DNA of 64,000 nucleotides from NCBI RefSeq assembly GCF_005155025.1, contig NZ_CP039731.1, forward strand, positions 3,162,001-3,226,000, read 5' to 3'. Positions 17,671 through 27,077 of the stretch are shown piece after piece. The translations under genes were made by a program, and so were the position numbers. Every line of letters begins with the position of its first letter. The stretch's first letter is position 1. This DNA is from Aquitalea aquatilis (GTDB lineage Bacteria > Pseudomonadota > Gammaproteobacteria > Burkholderiales > Chromobacteriaceae). The notes beneath the pieces are model-generated. The model ran no database searches, was not told the DNA's origin, and saw nothing but the letters and a program-made list of their open reading frames with translations.

Positions 17671-19134
17671 ATGTCCGCCAAAACCATCATGATTCAGGGC
17701 ACCACCTCGGATGCCGGCAAGAGCACTTTCGCCACTGGCTTTTGCCGTCTGCTGGCGCGGCGCGGCTTGCGCGTGGCCCCGTTCAAGCCGCAGAACATGG
17801 CGCTCAATAGTGCGGTGACAGTGGATGGTGGCGAGATCGGTCGTTCGCAAGCAGTGCAGGCACTGGCCTGCGGCGTGGAGCCGCACACCGACATGAATCC
17901 GGTGCTGCTCAAGCCCAATAGCAACACCGGCTCCCAGCTCATCATCCAGGGCCATGCCGTGGGCAATATGGACGCGGTGTCCTATCACGCCTACAAGCCG
18001 GTGGCGATGCAGGCGGTGTTGCAATCGCACGCCCGTCTGGCCAGCCAATACCAGTGCATCGTGGTGGAAGGCGCGGGCAGCCCGGCGGAAATCAATCTGC
18101 GCGAGGGCGATATCGCCAATATGGGCTTTGCCGAGGCGGTGGACTGCCCGGTGGTGCTGGTGGCGGACATCGAGCGTGGCGGGGTGTTTGCCCATCTGGT
18201 GGGAACGCTGGAATTGCTGTCCGACAGCGAGCGCGCGCGGGTGGTGGGGCTGGTGATCAACCGCTTCCGTGGCGATCCGGCCTTGCTGCAGTCCGGCGTG
18301 GAGTGGGTGGAGCAGCGTACCGGCAAGCCGGTGCTGGGCGTGCTGCCTTATCTGAACGGCCTGCATATCGAGGCGGAAGACAGCCTGGCGCTGAACCGGC
18401 CACAAGCCGGCACTACGCCGCAGCAGACGCTGCGGGTGGTGGTGCCGGTGCTGCCGCGCATCAGCAACCATACCGATTTCGATCCGCTGCGCCTGCACCC
18501 GCAGGTGGAGCTGTTGCTGGTCAAGCCGGGCCAGCCGCTGCCGCCGGCCGACCTGCTCATCCTGCCCGGCAGCAAGAGTGTGCGGGCTGATCTGGCCAGC
18601 TTGCGCGCTGCCGGCTGGGAGGCGGACATCGCCCGCCACCTGCGCTATGGCGGCAAGCTGATCGGCATCTGCGGCGGTTTACAGATGCTGGGCAAGCAGT
18701 TGCACGACCCGCTGGGGCTGGAGGGTGAGGCGGGCAGCAGTGCCGGCCTGGGCTGGCTGGACATGGACACCACGCTGGCTGCGCACAAGCAACTGACGCG
18801 GGTGAGCGGCCAGCTGGCAGTGGGCGGCGCAGCGGTAAGCGGCTATGAAATCCACATGGGAGTGAGCAGTGGCCCGGCGCTGGAGCAGCCTGCGGTACGG
18901 CTGGAAGACGGCCGCTGCGACGGGGCCATCAGCGCCGACGGTCAGATTCTGGCCAGCTATCTGCACGGCCTGTTCGACCAGCCGGCTGCGCTGACCGCCT
19001 TGCTGGCATGGGCCGGGCTGGCTGCGCCGCAGCCGCTGGATTATCCCGCCATCCGCGAAGCGCATATCGAACGGCTGGCCGACATGCTGGAACAGCATCT
19101 GGACCTGACGCCGCTGGCCCGCTGGCTGCCCTGA
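17671..19134 (+). CDS. cobQ: Cobyric acid synthase CobQ/CbiP
   Basis: A 487-residue glutamine- and ATP-dependent amidase that amidates four side chains of adenosylcobyrinic acid a,c-diamide. The N-terminal dethiobiotin-synthetase-like domain has '[20 protein letters not shown]' and '[11 protein letters not shown]'. The C-terminal class I glutaminase-like domain carries the nucleophile in '[12 protein letters not shown]' and 'SYLHGLFD'. GGAG lies about seven bases upstream of the ATG. It is divergent from cbiB-cobC with a 113-base gap and no second riboswitch. Confidence 0.96.
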   Translation: MSAKTIMIQGTTSDAGKSTFATGFCRLLARRGLRVAPFKPQNMALNSAVTVDGGEIGRSQAVQALACGVEPHTDMNPVLLKPNSNTGSQLIIQGHAVGNMDAVSYHAYKPVAMQAVLQSHARLASQYQCIVVEGAGSPAEINLREGDIANMGFAEAVDCPVVLVADIERGGVFAHLVGTLELLSDSERARVVGLVINRFRGDPALLQSGVEWVEQRTGKPVLGVLPYLNGLHIEAEDSLALNRPQAGTTPQQTLRVVVPVLPRISNHTDFDPLRLHPQVELLLVKPGQPLPPADLLILPGSKSVRADLASLRAAGWEADIARHLRYGGKLIGICGGLQMLGKQLHDPLGLEGEAGSSAGLGWLDMDTTLAAHKQLTRVSGQLAVGGAAVSGYEIHMGVSSGPALEQPAVRLEDGRCDGAISADGQILASYLHGLFDQPAALTALLAWAGLAAPQPLDYPAIREAHIERLADMLEQHLDLTPLARWLP

Positions 19135-19156
19135 GCGCGGGTCGGCCTCGGCTGAC

Positions 19157-19897
19157 TTACTGTCTTATTTCAATATCCAGTGTGTGCATGGCCTGGCTGA
19201 AACCCAGCACATGCTGTGCCGGCAGCTCCACGCTGGCACCCTTGTACTGGGTCACCACCGACGCCGACGACTTGTTGTTGTAACTGCGCATGCCATACAG
19301 CGTGTTGCTGTGCATGCTGCCAACAAACAGCCGCAGCGGGGCTTGCAGCCGTATCGCCTCCTGCACTGCGGCAGTCGGCAGCTCGACATACTGCTTCCAG
19401 CTGCAGTAGCCGTCGCCCGGTGTTGGCCGGCACTGGAAATCCTGTAGCGGCTGGCTGCGCGAGTCAGCGCTTGGCAGCAGCATGCGCCGTCGCCCGGCGC
19501 TGTCCTGCCACCATACATGCAGTTGTTCGGCATCCTGCTGCTGCACCTGGGCCACGGGCTGATTGCGCGCTGCCTGCGGGGTGACCGCCAGGTAGTTGCC
19601 GCTGGCATTGATGTCCAGCAGCAGGCGGTAGGCATAGTCGCCGCTGGCACGGTGATTGCTGGCCAGCAAGCTGGCCCTGGCGCTGAGCGTGCCCTTGAAG
19701 CGGGCATCGCCGGCGCGCTGTTCTGCGCCAAAGCTGCGTTCGGCACGGTAAGTCACGATTTTGCTGCAATCCGGACAATCGGTTTGCCCGCTTTCCTTGC
19801 GGATGGGGCCGGCTGGGCCATCCGGCAAGGCCGGGGCGTGGCTGGCGCAGGCGCTGAGCAGCGTGCCCAGCAGGAGTGAAATGACAGTCTTGTTCAT
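19157..19897 (-). CDS. Hypothetical lipoprotein
   Basis: A 246-residue predicted lipoprotein: signal peptide with the lipobox LLSAC at about residues 13-17, followed by Ala/Pro-rich linker. The mature part has a CPDC pair near residue 41 and two further Cys ('FQCRPTPGDGYCSW') that could form disulfides. I do not recognise the family. It is convergent with cobQ and its upstream region is occupied by a MITE-like element, which may supply or disturb its promoter. Confidence 0.75.
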   Translation of the reverse strand: MNKTVISLLLGTLLSACASHAPALPDGPAGPIRKESGQTDCPDCSKIVTYRAERSFGAEQRAGDARFKGTLSARASLLASNHRASGDYAYRLLLDINASGNYLAVTPQAARNQPVAQVQQQDAEQLHVWWQDSAGRRRMLLPSADSRSQPLQDFQCRPTPGDGYCSWKQYVELPTAAVQEAIRLQAPLRLFVGSMHSNTLYGMRSYNNKSSASVVTQYKGASVELPAQHVLGFSQAMHTLDIEIRQ

Positions 19898-19913
19898 GGC
19901 TTGCCTTGGTTAG

Positions 19914-20066
19914 GGCCTGTTAACGCTATTTTTTTCACGGCGGCGGATGTTGAGGGGATGCAATGCGCGGAAAACCGCGCGCCGCAGGGCATTCCCTGCC
20001 AGCGCGGTTTGACAAGGCAGTGCGCTGCTCAACATCCGCGCCGCAGAAAACATAGTGTTAACAGGC
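19914..20066. mobile_element. MITE-like element, copy 1 (short form, damaged right end)
   Basis: About 153 bases bounded by imperfect terminal inverted repeats of about 40 bases: left GGCCTGTTAACGCTAT then GGCGGCGGATGTTGAG; right CTCAACATCCGCGCCGC then ATAGTGTTAACAGGC. It contains nested stems (AAACCGCGC/GCGCGGTTT and GCAGGG/CCCTGC) and no transposase. The left flank is TTAG. The right tip is changed to CAGGCGCTG and runs into a 16-bp palindrome. The longer copy 2 lies at 46853-47115. The IS5-family link is inferred from the YTAR-like target site. Confidence 0.8.
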
Positions 20067-20100
20067 GCTGCGCATTCCAGTGGTCTGGAATGCGCAGCGC
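20065..20100. repeat. Perfect 16-bp inverted repeat (hairpin)
   Basis: GCGCTGCGCATTCCAG and its exact complement are separated by TGGT. It abuts the right end of MITE copy 1 and lies about 120 bases downstream of the hybrid kinase stop codon. There is no T-tract on either side, so it is not a standard terminator. Confidence 0.85.
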
Positions 20101-20220
20101 GACTTTACCGCGACTGGCTAATAACGCCAGCGGCTTTGACTGCTTCTTACGAAAATTTACCCGCCGCCCGCCTGCTGCCCGGGGCAGTCTGACCAGCCGA
20201 GCACACGGCGGGCAGCCACT

Positions 20221-22860
20221 TTAGCGATCTGAGGTATCGGCGGCAGCCAGATGAGGGCGGATTTCCGCCAGCAGTGCCTGGTGGCCCTGCTCCAGCTCTT
20301 GCAGCTGGGTGGCCAGCGCGGCGCCTTGTTGTTGCCGCGCCGCCGTTTCCAGCTGCTGGCATTGCAGGGCAAAGGGTTTGGCACCGATGGACAAGGCCGC
20401 GCCTTGCAGCGCATGGGCCAGCCGGGCCACCTCATCCAGCCGTGACTGGGCGATGGCCTGCTGCAAGCCGGCCATGCGCTTGCTGGAGTCGGTGACAAAG
20501 CTGTGCAGCAGGGTCTGCAGGAAGGCGCTATCGCCATCGCAGTTGTCCAGCGTGGCCTGGTAATTCAGCAGCGGCAGCTTGTCCGTGCCGGCTGGCAGCG
20601 CTGGCGGGGAGGGTGGTGTGGCCATGTCGTGCTCGCCGGCCAGTACCCGTTCGATTTCCTCGAACACGCGCTGGGCATCGATGGGCTTGCTGACATAGCC
20701 GTCCATGCCGGCCTCCAGACAGCGCTCGCGGTCGCCCTTCATGGCATTGGCGGTCATGGCGATGATGGGCAGGCGCGGCTGTTGTGCCAGGGCTTCATTG
20801 CGGCGGATATGGTGGCAGGCTTCCAGGCCGTCCATCACCGGCATCTGCATGTCCATCAACACCAGGTCGAATGGCTGCTGCGCCAGCATGTCCAGTGCTT
20901 CCTGGCCATGGTTGGCGATGCTGACCATGCAGCCGCGCCGGGACAGGATGGCCAGTGCCAGCTTCTGGTTCACTTCGTTGTCTTCCACCAGCAGCACATT
21001 CAGCTGCTGGTGTTGTTCTCTGACCGTGTGGCGGGTAACCAGGCCTGTCGCGCCATTCTCGGCGGTGAGACCAAGCCGCTGGCGGATGACGGCGAGCAGC
21101 TCTTCCTGCGAAACCGGCTTGGTCAGATAGCCGCCTATGTTCAGGTCTTTGCAGCGGCGGCCATCGCCGCGCTCGCCGGAGGAGGTGAGCATGATGATGT
21201 CGGCCTGGCAGCCTTGTTGCTGCAACTGGCCGGCGACATCAAAGCCGGACATGCCCGGCATGTGGCCATCCAGCAGGATCAGCGCAAAGGACTGCTGTTG
21301 CAGCAGGGCCAGCGCCTCGAAGCCGTTGGCGGCCAGCGTGGCCTGCATGCCCCAGTTGCCCAGCAGGGCGGCCAGCCAGCTGCGGTTGGTGGGGTTGTCA
21401 TCGCAGACCAGCACCGGCAGGCCGGCCAGCTCGGCGGGTTGGCTGGGGGCTGCCTGCTCCGCGCTGAGCTTGAGCGGGATGCAGAAAACAAACTCCGAAC
21501 CCTGCGCAGGTTCGCTGTTTACCCGGATGTCGCCACCCAGCAGGGTCACCAGTTTCTGGGTGATGGACAGGCCAAGGCCGGTGCCGCCATAGCGCCGGGT
21601 GGTGCTGTTGTCGGCCTGGGCAAAGGCATCGAAAATGATTTTCTGTTTGGCCGGGGCAATGCCGATGCCGGTGTCACGCACGGAAAAGGTCAGCAGGTAG
21701 CTGTCGGCCGACTGGCGCTTGCCGCTGACGCTGAGGACGATCTCGCCCTGCTGGGTGAATTTCACCGCATTGCCCAGCAGATTGTTCAGCACCTGGCGCA
21801 GGCGCGAGGGGTCGCTGATGAGGCGGTCGGGCAAGCTCGGGTCGATCTGGCAGACTACTTCCAGTCCGCGCTCTTCGGCCTTGAGGGTGAAGGGGTAGAT
21901 GGTCTGGCTGATCAGGCTGCGCAGCGAGAAGGGCAGTGATTCCAGCACCAGCTTGCCGGCGTCTATCTTGGAGAAGTCCAGGATGTCGTTGATGATGATC
22001 AGCAGCGCATCGGCCGAGGATTTGACGATTTCCAGATACTCGCGCTGGTTGGGGGCCAGGTCGGTGTCCAGCGTCAGTTCGGTCATGCCGATGATGCCGT
22101 TCATCGGGGTGCGGATTTCGTGGCTCATATTGGCCAGAAATGCCCCTTTGGCCACATTGGCCGCTTCGGCCTGTTCCAGCGCCCGGTCCAGCTTGCGGCT
22201 GAGTGCTTCGGCCTCTTCCCGCCGTCTTTCGCTGTGCGACAGGTTGCGGTAGGCCAGTGCGGCGATCAGTGCTGCCAGCAGCATCAGCAAGGCGGCGGTG
22301 ATGGCTACCGTGGTATTGATGTTTTGCAGGCTCTGGTTGCTGACATTGGCCGCATCGGTCAGCTGGCTGTTGGCTCCCACCGTCAGCTCGCGCACATTCT
22401 CCACCACGCTGTCCAGCTCGCCGATGAGGGCGGTGGCCTGTGCCCGGTCGAAATAGCCGTCACTGGCGGCAAGCTTGCGGTCGGTGCGCACGACCACATT
22501 GTTCAGGCTGCTGATCTGCTGGCGATACCACTGATTGTTGGTAAACAGCGCCGCATAGCGGTATTCCTTCAGCAGATTGATACGCGATACCAGGATGTTG
22601 TAGCGCAGTTGCAGCTCGTCCAGATCCGCAGTCTGGCCGGTGGCCTGGGCTACCTTGGCGGCGCCCACGGTGCGGAAGTAGTCTATCCCCAGCTGGGAAT
22701 ACACCCACACCACATTGTCCTGGCCTTGCTCGGCAAAGCGTTTCATCTCGGCCTGCTGGCGCTGGTAGAGCATGCCGACCACCAAGAGTGCCGCCAGCAT
22801 CAGGATGCCCAGCAGCCACACCTGGTTGTTGACGCGGTATTGACGTGAGAACAGTGACAC
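20221..22860 (-). CDS. Membrane hybrid histidine kinase with two receiver domains and Hpt
   Basis: An 879-residue signalling protein. Order: transmembrane helix about 14-31; periplasmic sensor about 32-180, unrecognised; second helix about 185-205; HisKA with '[14 protein letters not shown]' near residue 243; HATPase with 'DTGIGIAP' and '[14 protein letters not shown]'; receiver 1 with '[11 protein letters not shown]'; receiver 2 with '[11 protein letters not shown]'; and a C-terminal Hpt with '[14 protein letters not shown]'. The start is a GTG preceded by GGGAT. The small periplasmic protein encoded 19 bases upstream probably feeds signal into its sensor domain. Confidence 0.92.
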   Translation of the reverse strand: MSLFSRQYRVNNQVWLLGILMLAALLVVGMLYQRQQAEMKRFAEQGQDNVVWVYSQLGIDYFRTVGAAKVAQATGQTADLDELQLRYNILVSRINLLKEYRYAALFTNNQWYRQQISSLNNVVVRTDRKLAASDGYFDRAQATALIGELDSVVENVRELTVGANSQLTDAANVSNQSLQNINTTVAITAALLMLLAALIAALAYRNLSHSERRREEAEALSRKLDRALEQAEAANVAKGAFLANMSHEIRTPMNGIIGMTELTLDTDLAPNQREYLEIVKSSADALLIIINDILDFSKIDAGKLVLESLPFSLRSLISQTIYPFTLKAEERGLEVVCQIDPSLPDRLISDPSRLRQVLNNLLGNAVKFTQQGEIVLSVSGKRQSADSYLLTFSVRDTGIGIAPAKQKIIFDAFAQADNSTTRRYGGTGLGLSITQKLVTLLGGDIRVNSEPAQGSEFVFCIPLKLSAEQAAPSQPAELAGLPVLVCDDNPTNRSWLAALLGNWGMQATLAANGFEALALLQQQSFALILLDGHMPGMSGFDVAGQLQQQGCQADIIMLTSSGERGDGRRCKDLNIGGYLTKPVSQEELLAVIRQRLGLTAENGATGLVTRHTVREQHQQLNVLLVEDNEVNQKLALAILSRRGCMVSIANHGQEALDMLAQQPFDLVLMDMQMPVMDGLEACHHIRRNEALAQQPRLPIIAMTANAMKGDRERCLEAGMDGYVSKPIDAQRVFEEIERVLAGEHDMATPPSPPALPAGTDKLPLLNYQATLDNCDGDSAFLQTLLHSFVTDSSKRMAGLQQAIAQSRLDEVARLAHALQGAALSIGAKPFALQCQQLETAARQQQGAALATQLQELEQGHQALLAEIRPHLAAADTSDR

Positions 22861-22879
22861 TGGCTATCCCGGTGGTGAT

Positions 22880-23383
22880 TTATTCAACGCGGATGCGGTT
22901 GACCTGCCATACGCAGCGCGAATAGCTTTCCTTGTTGCGCAGCTCCGGCTTCTTGTCAAACGGGTACATGATGAACAATGGCCCCTTGTCGCGCACCGTC
23001 AGCGTTTTGCCATTGATCTTGCGGGCCAGGATCACATCGTATTTTTCCAGATCGGCCAGCGGTATTTCTGCGGCGTAGTCGTTCAGGGCAACCACATACA
23101 GCTTGCTGCCCTTGCTGCCGGTCGCTTTCAGCACGTCACGGAACAGCGGCCCTTCAAAGGTTTGTTCTTCCTTGTACCACGGTGTCGGCACGGTCATTTT
23201 TACTTGCGGCAGCCTGTCCAGCATGGCGCTGTCAAACACGGCATTGGCACCGCTGTTCTTTTCGGTAATCTGCCCGGAAATGGTCACGATGGGGTGACCG
23301 GCAGGCTTTTCCAATGCCAGTGCGGTGGCCGACTGCAGCGCCAGCAGGCAAGAAAACAGAAAAATGTGGCCGGTTTTTGCCAT
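22880..23383 (-). CDS. Exported molybdopterin-binding-fold protein, likely sensor partner
   Basis: A 167-residue protein with a signal peptide (cleavage probably after ALA at about residue 24). The mature domain resembles the small 'oxidoreductase molybdopterin-binding' fold seen in periplasmic proteins: 'TFEGPLFRDVLKATG', 'VVALNDYAAEIPLADL' and 'LFIMYPFDKKPELR'. No obvious cofactor cysteine is present (the one Cys lies in 'SYSRCVWQ' near the end), so it may bind ligands rather than catalyse. AAGGAA precedes the ATG. Operon position directly before the hybrid kinase suggests a sensing role. Confidence 0.8.
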   Translation of the reverse strand: MAKTGHIFLFSCLLALQSATALALEKPAGHPIVTISGQITEKNSGANAVFDSAMLDRLPQVKMTVPTPWYKEEQTFEGPLFRDVLKATGSKGSKLYVVALNDYAAEIPLADLEKYDVILARKINGKTLTVRDKGPLFIMYPFDKKPELRNKESYSRCVWQVNRIRVE

Positions 23384-23651
23384 GGTGATTTCCTTGATGT
23401 GTAAACGGCGTTCAATGAAAAATACGTGCGGTGCTTGGGTTTGCCGTGCTGCATTCTACAAGCGGACAACAAAAAAGCCATCTTTGATGATTCCGTCATG
23501 CTGACCAGTCCCGGCAGATTGCCTGCTGGCCTGATGTCGCGGCCATTTTTTTATCCGCTACTTTCTGCGTTTTGTCTTGCGCTTTCTGCTGTGCCGGGTA
23601 GTGGGCGATCGGTCAGGTGTCGGCCTTGGCCGGCTCTTGGCACAGCAATAT

Positions 23652-23674
23652 TTGCATAGAAAATAGTGATGCAA
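23652..23674. promoter_or_regulatory. Inverted repeat upstream of the monooxygenase operon
   Basis: TTGCAT-N11-ATGCAA sits in an AT-rich patch about 150 bases upstream of the flavin monooxygenase start, followed by the run 'caatatatatatttt'. It could be a regulator site. The rest of the 23384-23818 gap shows no gene. Confidence 0.35.
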
Positions 23675-23818
23675 TAAAGACAATATATATATTTTCCGTA
23701 TCCAAGACGCTTCCCTAGACTGCAGTGGTCAGGCCGGCATGCCACCCATGCCGCCCGGCATCCCCGCGCTGGCCTTGTCGTGCCGGCGGGCGGGGCATAC
23801 ACAGGGGAGGAGACGACG

Positions 23819-25096
23819 ATGGTGATGGAAAAGACAGATACGCTGGTCATCGGTGCCGGCCAGGCCGGCATTGCCCTGAGCGAACACCTGAGCAAGCTGG
23901 ACGTACCACATCTGGTGCTGGAACGCCAGCGCATCGCCGAACGCTGGCGTTCCGAGCGCTGGGATTCGCTGGTGTGCAATGGCCCGGCCTGGCACGACCG
24001 CTTTCCCGGCCTGGATTTTGCTGATGTCGCAGCAGATGCCTTTGCGGCAAAAGAGCAGGTGGCGGATTACCTGGAAGCCTATGCCCGCCATTTCAAGGCA
24101 CCCATCCGTACCGGGGTGGAAGTGACGCGGGTGACGCGCAATAGCGGCCGTCCCGGCTTCACCGTGGAAACCAGCGCCGGCCTGATCGAAGCACAGCGCG
24201 TGGTAGCGGCTACCGGCCCTTTCCAGCGACCACTCATCCCGGCCATCCTGCCCGAGCAGCCTGGCATCACCCAGCTGCATTCAGCTGCCTATCGCAATCC
24301 ACAGCAGCTGCCAGCAGGTGCGGTACTGGTGGTGGGCTCGGGTTCTTCCGGCGTGCAGATTGCTGACGAACTGCAACGCGCCGGCAAGAAGGTTTATCTG
24401 TCGGTTGGCCCGCATGATCGTCCGCCACGCAGCTATCGCCAGCGCGACTTTTGCTGGTGGCTGGGGGTGTTGGGCGAGTGGGATGCGCAGAAAGTCCAGC
24501 CGGGCCGCGAGCATGTCACCATCGCCGTCAGTGGCGCGCGTGGCGGGCATACGGTGGACTTCCGCCGGCTGGCTGAGCAAGGCATCACCTTGCTGGGGAT
24601 GACCCGTGACTACCTGCAGGGGGTGATGCGCTTCCAGCCTGATCTGGCGGCCAACATCGCTGCCGGCGATGCCAACTATCTGGCGCTGCTGGATGCGGCC
24701 GATGCCTATATCGAACGCAACGGGCTGGACCTGCCGCCCGAGCCGCAAGCGCGGCTGATCGGGCTTGCGCCGGCCTGTGTCAGTCATCCGGTGCTCGAAC
24801 TGGATCTGGCCGCTGCCGGTATCAGCACCATCATCTGGGCCACCGGTTTTGCCGTGGACTACAGCTGGCTGCAGGTCGATACCTTCGATGACAAGGGCAA
24901 GCCCTTGCATCAGCGCGGCATCTCCGCCGAGCCGGGCGTGTACTTTCTTGGACTGCCCTGGTTGTCGCGCCGTGGTTCCAGCTTTATCTGGGGCGTGTGG
25001 CACGATGCCAAGTTCATTGCCGACCATATCTCCACCCAGCGCAAATATCAGGCTTATCACATGGCGGCCGCTCACCCTGCCACCGTACCGGCCTGA
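23819..25096 (+). CDS. Flavin-containing monooxygenase-like FAD/NAD(P) oxidoreductase
   Basis: A 425-residue two-dinucleotide-binding-domain flavoprotein. The FAD Rossmann motif 'TLVIGAGQAGIALSEHL' is at the N terminus and the NAD(P) motif 'VLVVGSGSSGVQIADEL' near residue 170. 'IIWATGFAVDYSWL' near the C terminus is typical of FMO/thioredoxin-reductase-like enzymes. GGAGGAG seven bases upstream selects the ATG at 23819. It starts an operon with a RidA protein and a DUF1028 protein, suggesting oxidation of a nitrogen compound that releases an imine or enamine. The substrate is unknown. Confidence 0.88.
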   Translation: MVMEKTDTLVIGAGQAGIALSEHLSKLDVPHLVLERQRIAERWRSERWDSLVCNGPAWHDRFPGLDFADVAADAFAAKEQVADYLEAYARHFKAPIRTGVEVTRVTRNSGRPGFTVETSAGLIEAQRVVAATGPFQRPLIPAILPEQPGITQLHSAAYRNPQQLPAGAVLVVGSGSSGVQIADELQRAGKKVYLSVGPHDRPPRSYRQRDFCWWLGVLGEWDAQKVQPGREHVTIAVSGARGGHTVDFRRLAEQGITLLGMTRDYLQGVMRFQPDLAANIAAGDANYLALLDAADAYIERNGLDLPPEPQARLIGLAPACVSHPVLELDLAAAGISTIIWATGFAVDYSWLQVDTFDDKGKPLHQRGISAEPGVYFLGLPWLSRRGSSFIWGVWHDAKFIADHISTQRKYQAYHMAAAHPATVPA

Positions 25097-25168
25097 AACA
25101 ACAGCCCGGCCAATCAGACACATCCGGGCTGTTTCGCCAGCCCGTCATCCACTGCAATGAGGTGAAAT

Positions 25169-25591
25169 ATGGTTCACAAGCGCATTCGTCCGTTCAATAC
25201 CAAAGAAACCTATCCGGAACAAAAGCTCGACAATGATCTGTGTCAGGCGGTGGTGGCCGGCAATATCGTTTTCCTGCGCGGGCAGATCGGCCAGGATCTG
25301 GACACGCGCGAATCGGTTGGCATCGGCGATGTCGCAGTACAGACCGAAAAAGCCATGGCCAATGTGAAAATGCTGCTGGAGGAGTCCGGCAGCTGTCTGG
25401 ATCACGTCTGCAAGATCGTCATCTATCTGGTGGACACCCGCTATCGTGAAACGGTGTACCAGGTCGTGGGCAAATGGCTGAAGGGGGTGTATCCGGTGTC
25501 GACCGGGCTGGTGATTTCCGCGCTGGCGCGGCCGGAATGGCTGGTGGAAATCGACATCACCGCCGTCATCCCTGAGGGCTATCAGCCATGA
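25169..25591 (+). CDS. RidA family (YjgF/YER057c/UK114) protein
   Basis: A 140-residue single-domain Rid protein. 'VAGNIVFLRGQIGQDLDT', 'ANVKMLLEESGSCLDHVCKI' and the C-terminal 'LVEIDITAVIPEGYQP' fit the family. The usual Arg of the RidA active site ('PAR') is not present; the equivalent region reads 'VSTGLVISALARPEWLVEID', so it belongs to a divergent Rid subgroup. The gene follows the monooxygenase by 72 bases and overlaps the DUF1028 gene by ATGA. Confidence 0.88.
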   Translation: MVHKRIRPFNTKETYPEQKLDNDLCQAVVAGNIVFLRGQIGQDLDTRESVGIGDVAVQTEKAMANVKMLLEESGSCLDHVCKIVIYLVDTRYRETVYQVVGKWLKGVYPVSTGLVISALARPEWLVEIDITAVIPEGYQP

Positions 25592-26271
25592 CCTTTTCCA
25601 TTGCGGCGCGCTGCCCGCAAACCGGCATGCTGGGGGTGGCGGTGGCCTCGTCCAGCATTGCCGTCGCCAGCCGTTGCTGTTACCTGCAGGCCGGAGTGGG
25701 GGCGGTGATGAGCCAGAACGTGACCAATCCGCTGCTGGGGCCGCTGGCACTGCAAGCCATGGCCAACGGGCTGCACGGCGATGCGCTACTGCAGCAGCTG
25801 GCGCAGGCAGATCCCCATCTGCAATGGCGGCAGCTGCTGGCGCTGCCCGCCAGCGGCGAGGCGGTCACCTTCAGCGGCGAGCATGCCCTGGGCGTCTACG
25901 CCACCGCCAGTGGCCCGCATTGCGTGGCCGGTGGCAACATCCTGCACAGTGCATCGGTGCCGCAGCAAATGGTGGCCGCTTTTGCCGCCAGCTCTGGTCA
26001 TCTGGCCGATCGCCTGCTGGCTGCCATGCAGGCGGCCGTGGCCGCCGGTGGCGAGGCCGGCCCCATCCATGCTGCCGGGCTCAAGCTGGTGGCAAGCCAG
26101 GCGTGGCCGGTGATCGACCTGCGCATTGACTGGAGCGAGCAGGAGCCCGTCGCCGAACTGGCGCAATTGTGGCAGCGCTATCGTCCGCAGATGCAGGACT
26201 ACATCACGCGGGCGGAAAACCCGCAGCAGGCACCGGGCTTCGCCGTACCCGGCGTGGCGGCACCGCGCTGA
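25588..26271 (+). CDS. DUF1028 family protein (putative Ntn-type hydrolase)
   Basis: A 227-residue DUF1028 protein. The family N terminus 'TFSIAARCPQTGMLGVAVAS' and 'GVGAVMSQNVTNPLLGP' are clear; 'CVAGGNILHSASVPQQMVAAF' follows. Members often neighbour Rid proteins and amidohydrolase pathways, and a hydrolytic role on an acylated or cyclic amide is plausible but unproven. Overlaps the RidA gene by ATGA, indicating coupled translation. Confidence 0.85.
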   Translation: MTFSIAARCPQTGMLGVAVASSSIAVASRCCYLQAGVGAVMSQNVTNPLLGPLALQAMANGLHGDALLQQLAQADPHLQWRQLLALPASGEAVTFSGEHALGVYATASGPHCVAGGNILHSASVPQQMVAAFAASSGHLADRLLAAMQAAVAAGGEAGPIHAAGLKLVASQAWPVIDLRIDWSEQEPVAELAQLWQRYRPQMQDYITRAENPQQAPGFAVPGVAAPR

Positions 26272-26400
26272 GTCGTGCTCGCGCGCAGGCGCGCTGGTTC
26301 TGGCGGGCTGCCTTAGTTCTGCCGTCCAGCCAGCCCGCCTGGACCCGCCGGCGATGGCATGAGTGTGTGTCATCGTCTGGCTGTTTTTCTGCTTAGCGTC

Positions 26401-26500
26401 GCTAACAAAACCTCGCAGGGCAGCCGGGCCAAGGCGCGCCGACGCTGACAATACGCCTAGTACGGCAAGCCGGTGCAAGGCAGGAACGGGGGGTGTTAGC
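26401..26500. repeat. 100-base segment with short terminal inverted repeats
   Basis: GCTAACA at 26401-26407 is matched by TGTTAGC at 26494-26500, each followed inward by a C/G run. There is no coding potential. It could be a tiny non-autonomous element or a chance inverted repeat; no second copy is seen in the window. Confidence 0.35.
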
Positions 26501-26867
26501 GGGTCTTATGCAAAACAACTTTAACCTAAACCTGCGTCTTCTTCTTTGCCGGCGCAGTGTGTGATGCGCTGCCCAAATGCGCATGAATTGGGTCAATTGG
26601 CTATTTGATTGATAAATAGGCAGATGCAGCCGAATCTGCATACCCGGTAGCAAGATCGCACCAATTCATTACCCTTGCCCAAGGGTATTAATCGCCCGTT
26701 CCGGGCCGTTTTGTCTGGGAAATTCAGTACTGGGTCTTGTTTTGTCCGGCCTGTCGCTGCTGCAGTAAAAAATCCACTCTGCCAAAAATATTGTGAAGTC
26801 ATATCCTGCCGCCAAGCGGCCGGTCTATTTGCTGCCGGAAATCATGCGCAGGGCAATGGTCGTTTTG

Positions 26868-26881
26868 TTGACCTGGATCAA
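26868..26881. promoter_or_regulatory. FNR/ANR-like box upstream of the triple-RidA gene
   Basis: TTGAC-CTGG-ATCAA differs from the FNR consensus TTGAT-N4-ATCAA by one base. A possible -10 (TATATT) lies at 26917-26922, placing the box near -54 of a predicted start. This is suggestive of oxygen control, not conclusive. Confidence 0.45.
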
Positions 26882-27077
26882 GCTCAACTGTGTTGACTAA
26901 GCATTAGCAGTTCATTATATTGCCGTTTCATTATTCATATAAGTTTTTCCTTTCGGATCATGCAACTGTTGTTGGCATAAACAAATGATGCATATCCGGA
27001 AAGAAGCCGTAGCAATGGCGGATGAAGAATCGGCAAATGTTGACTACGGCATACCCTAAATCAAGTAAAAGGTGAGC

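Larger units (their letters stand above)
26272..27077. other. Long intergenic region (806 bases) without a convincing gene
   Basis: The stretch begins with a GC-rich imperfect hairpin (GGCGGGCTG near 26310 against CAGCCCGCC near 26330), then a 100-base segment with short terminal inverted repeats (listed), then progressively AT-rich DNA leading to an FNR-like box and the triple-RidA gene. Short open frames have no family resemblance. The AT-rich composition differs visibly from the surroundings. Confidence 0.6.

Noticed and set aside
27072-27077. GTG start for the triple-RidA gene
   Set aside because: The GTG lies within the AAAGGTGA ribosome binding site, which fits the ATG at 27078 better.
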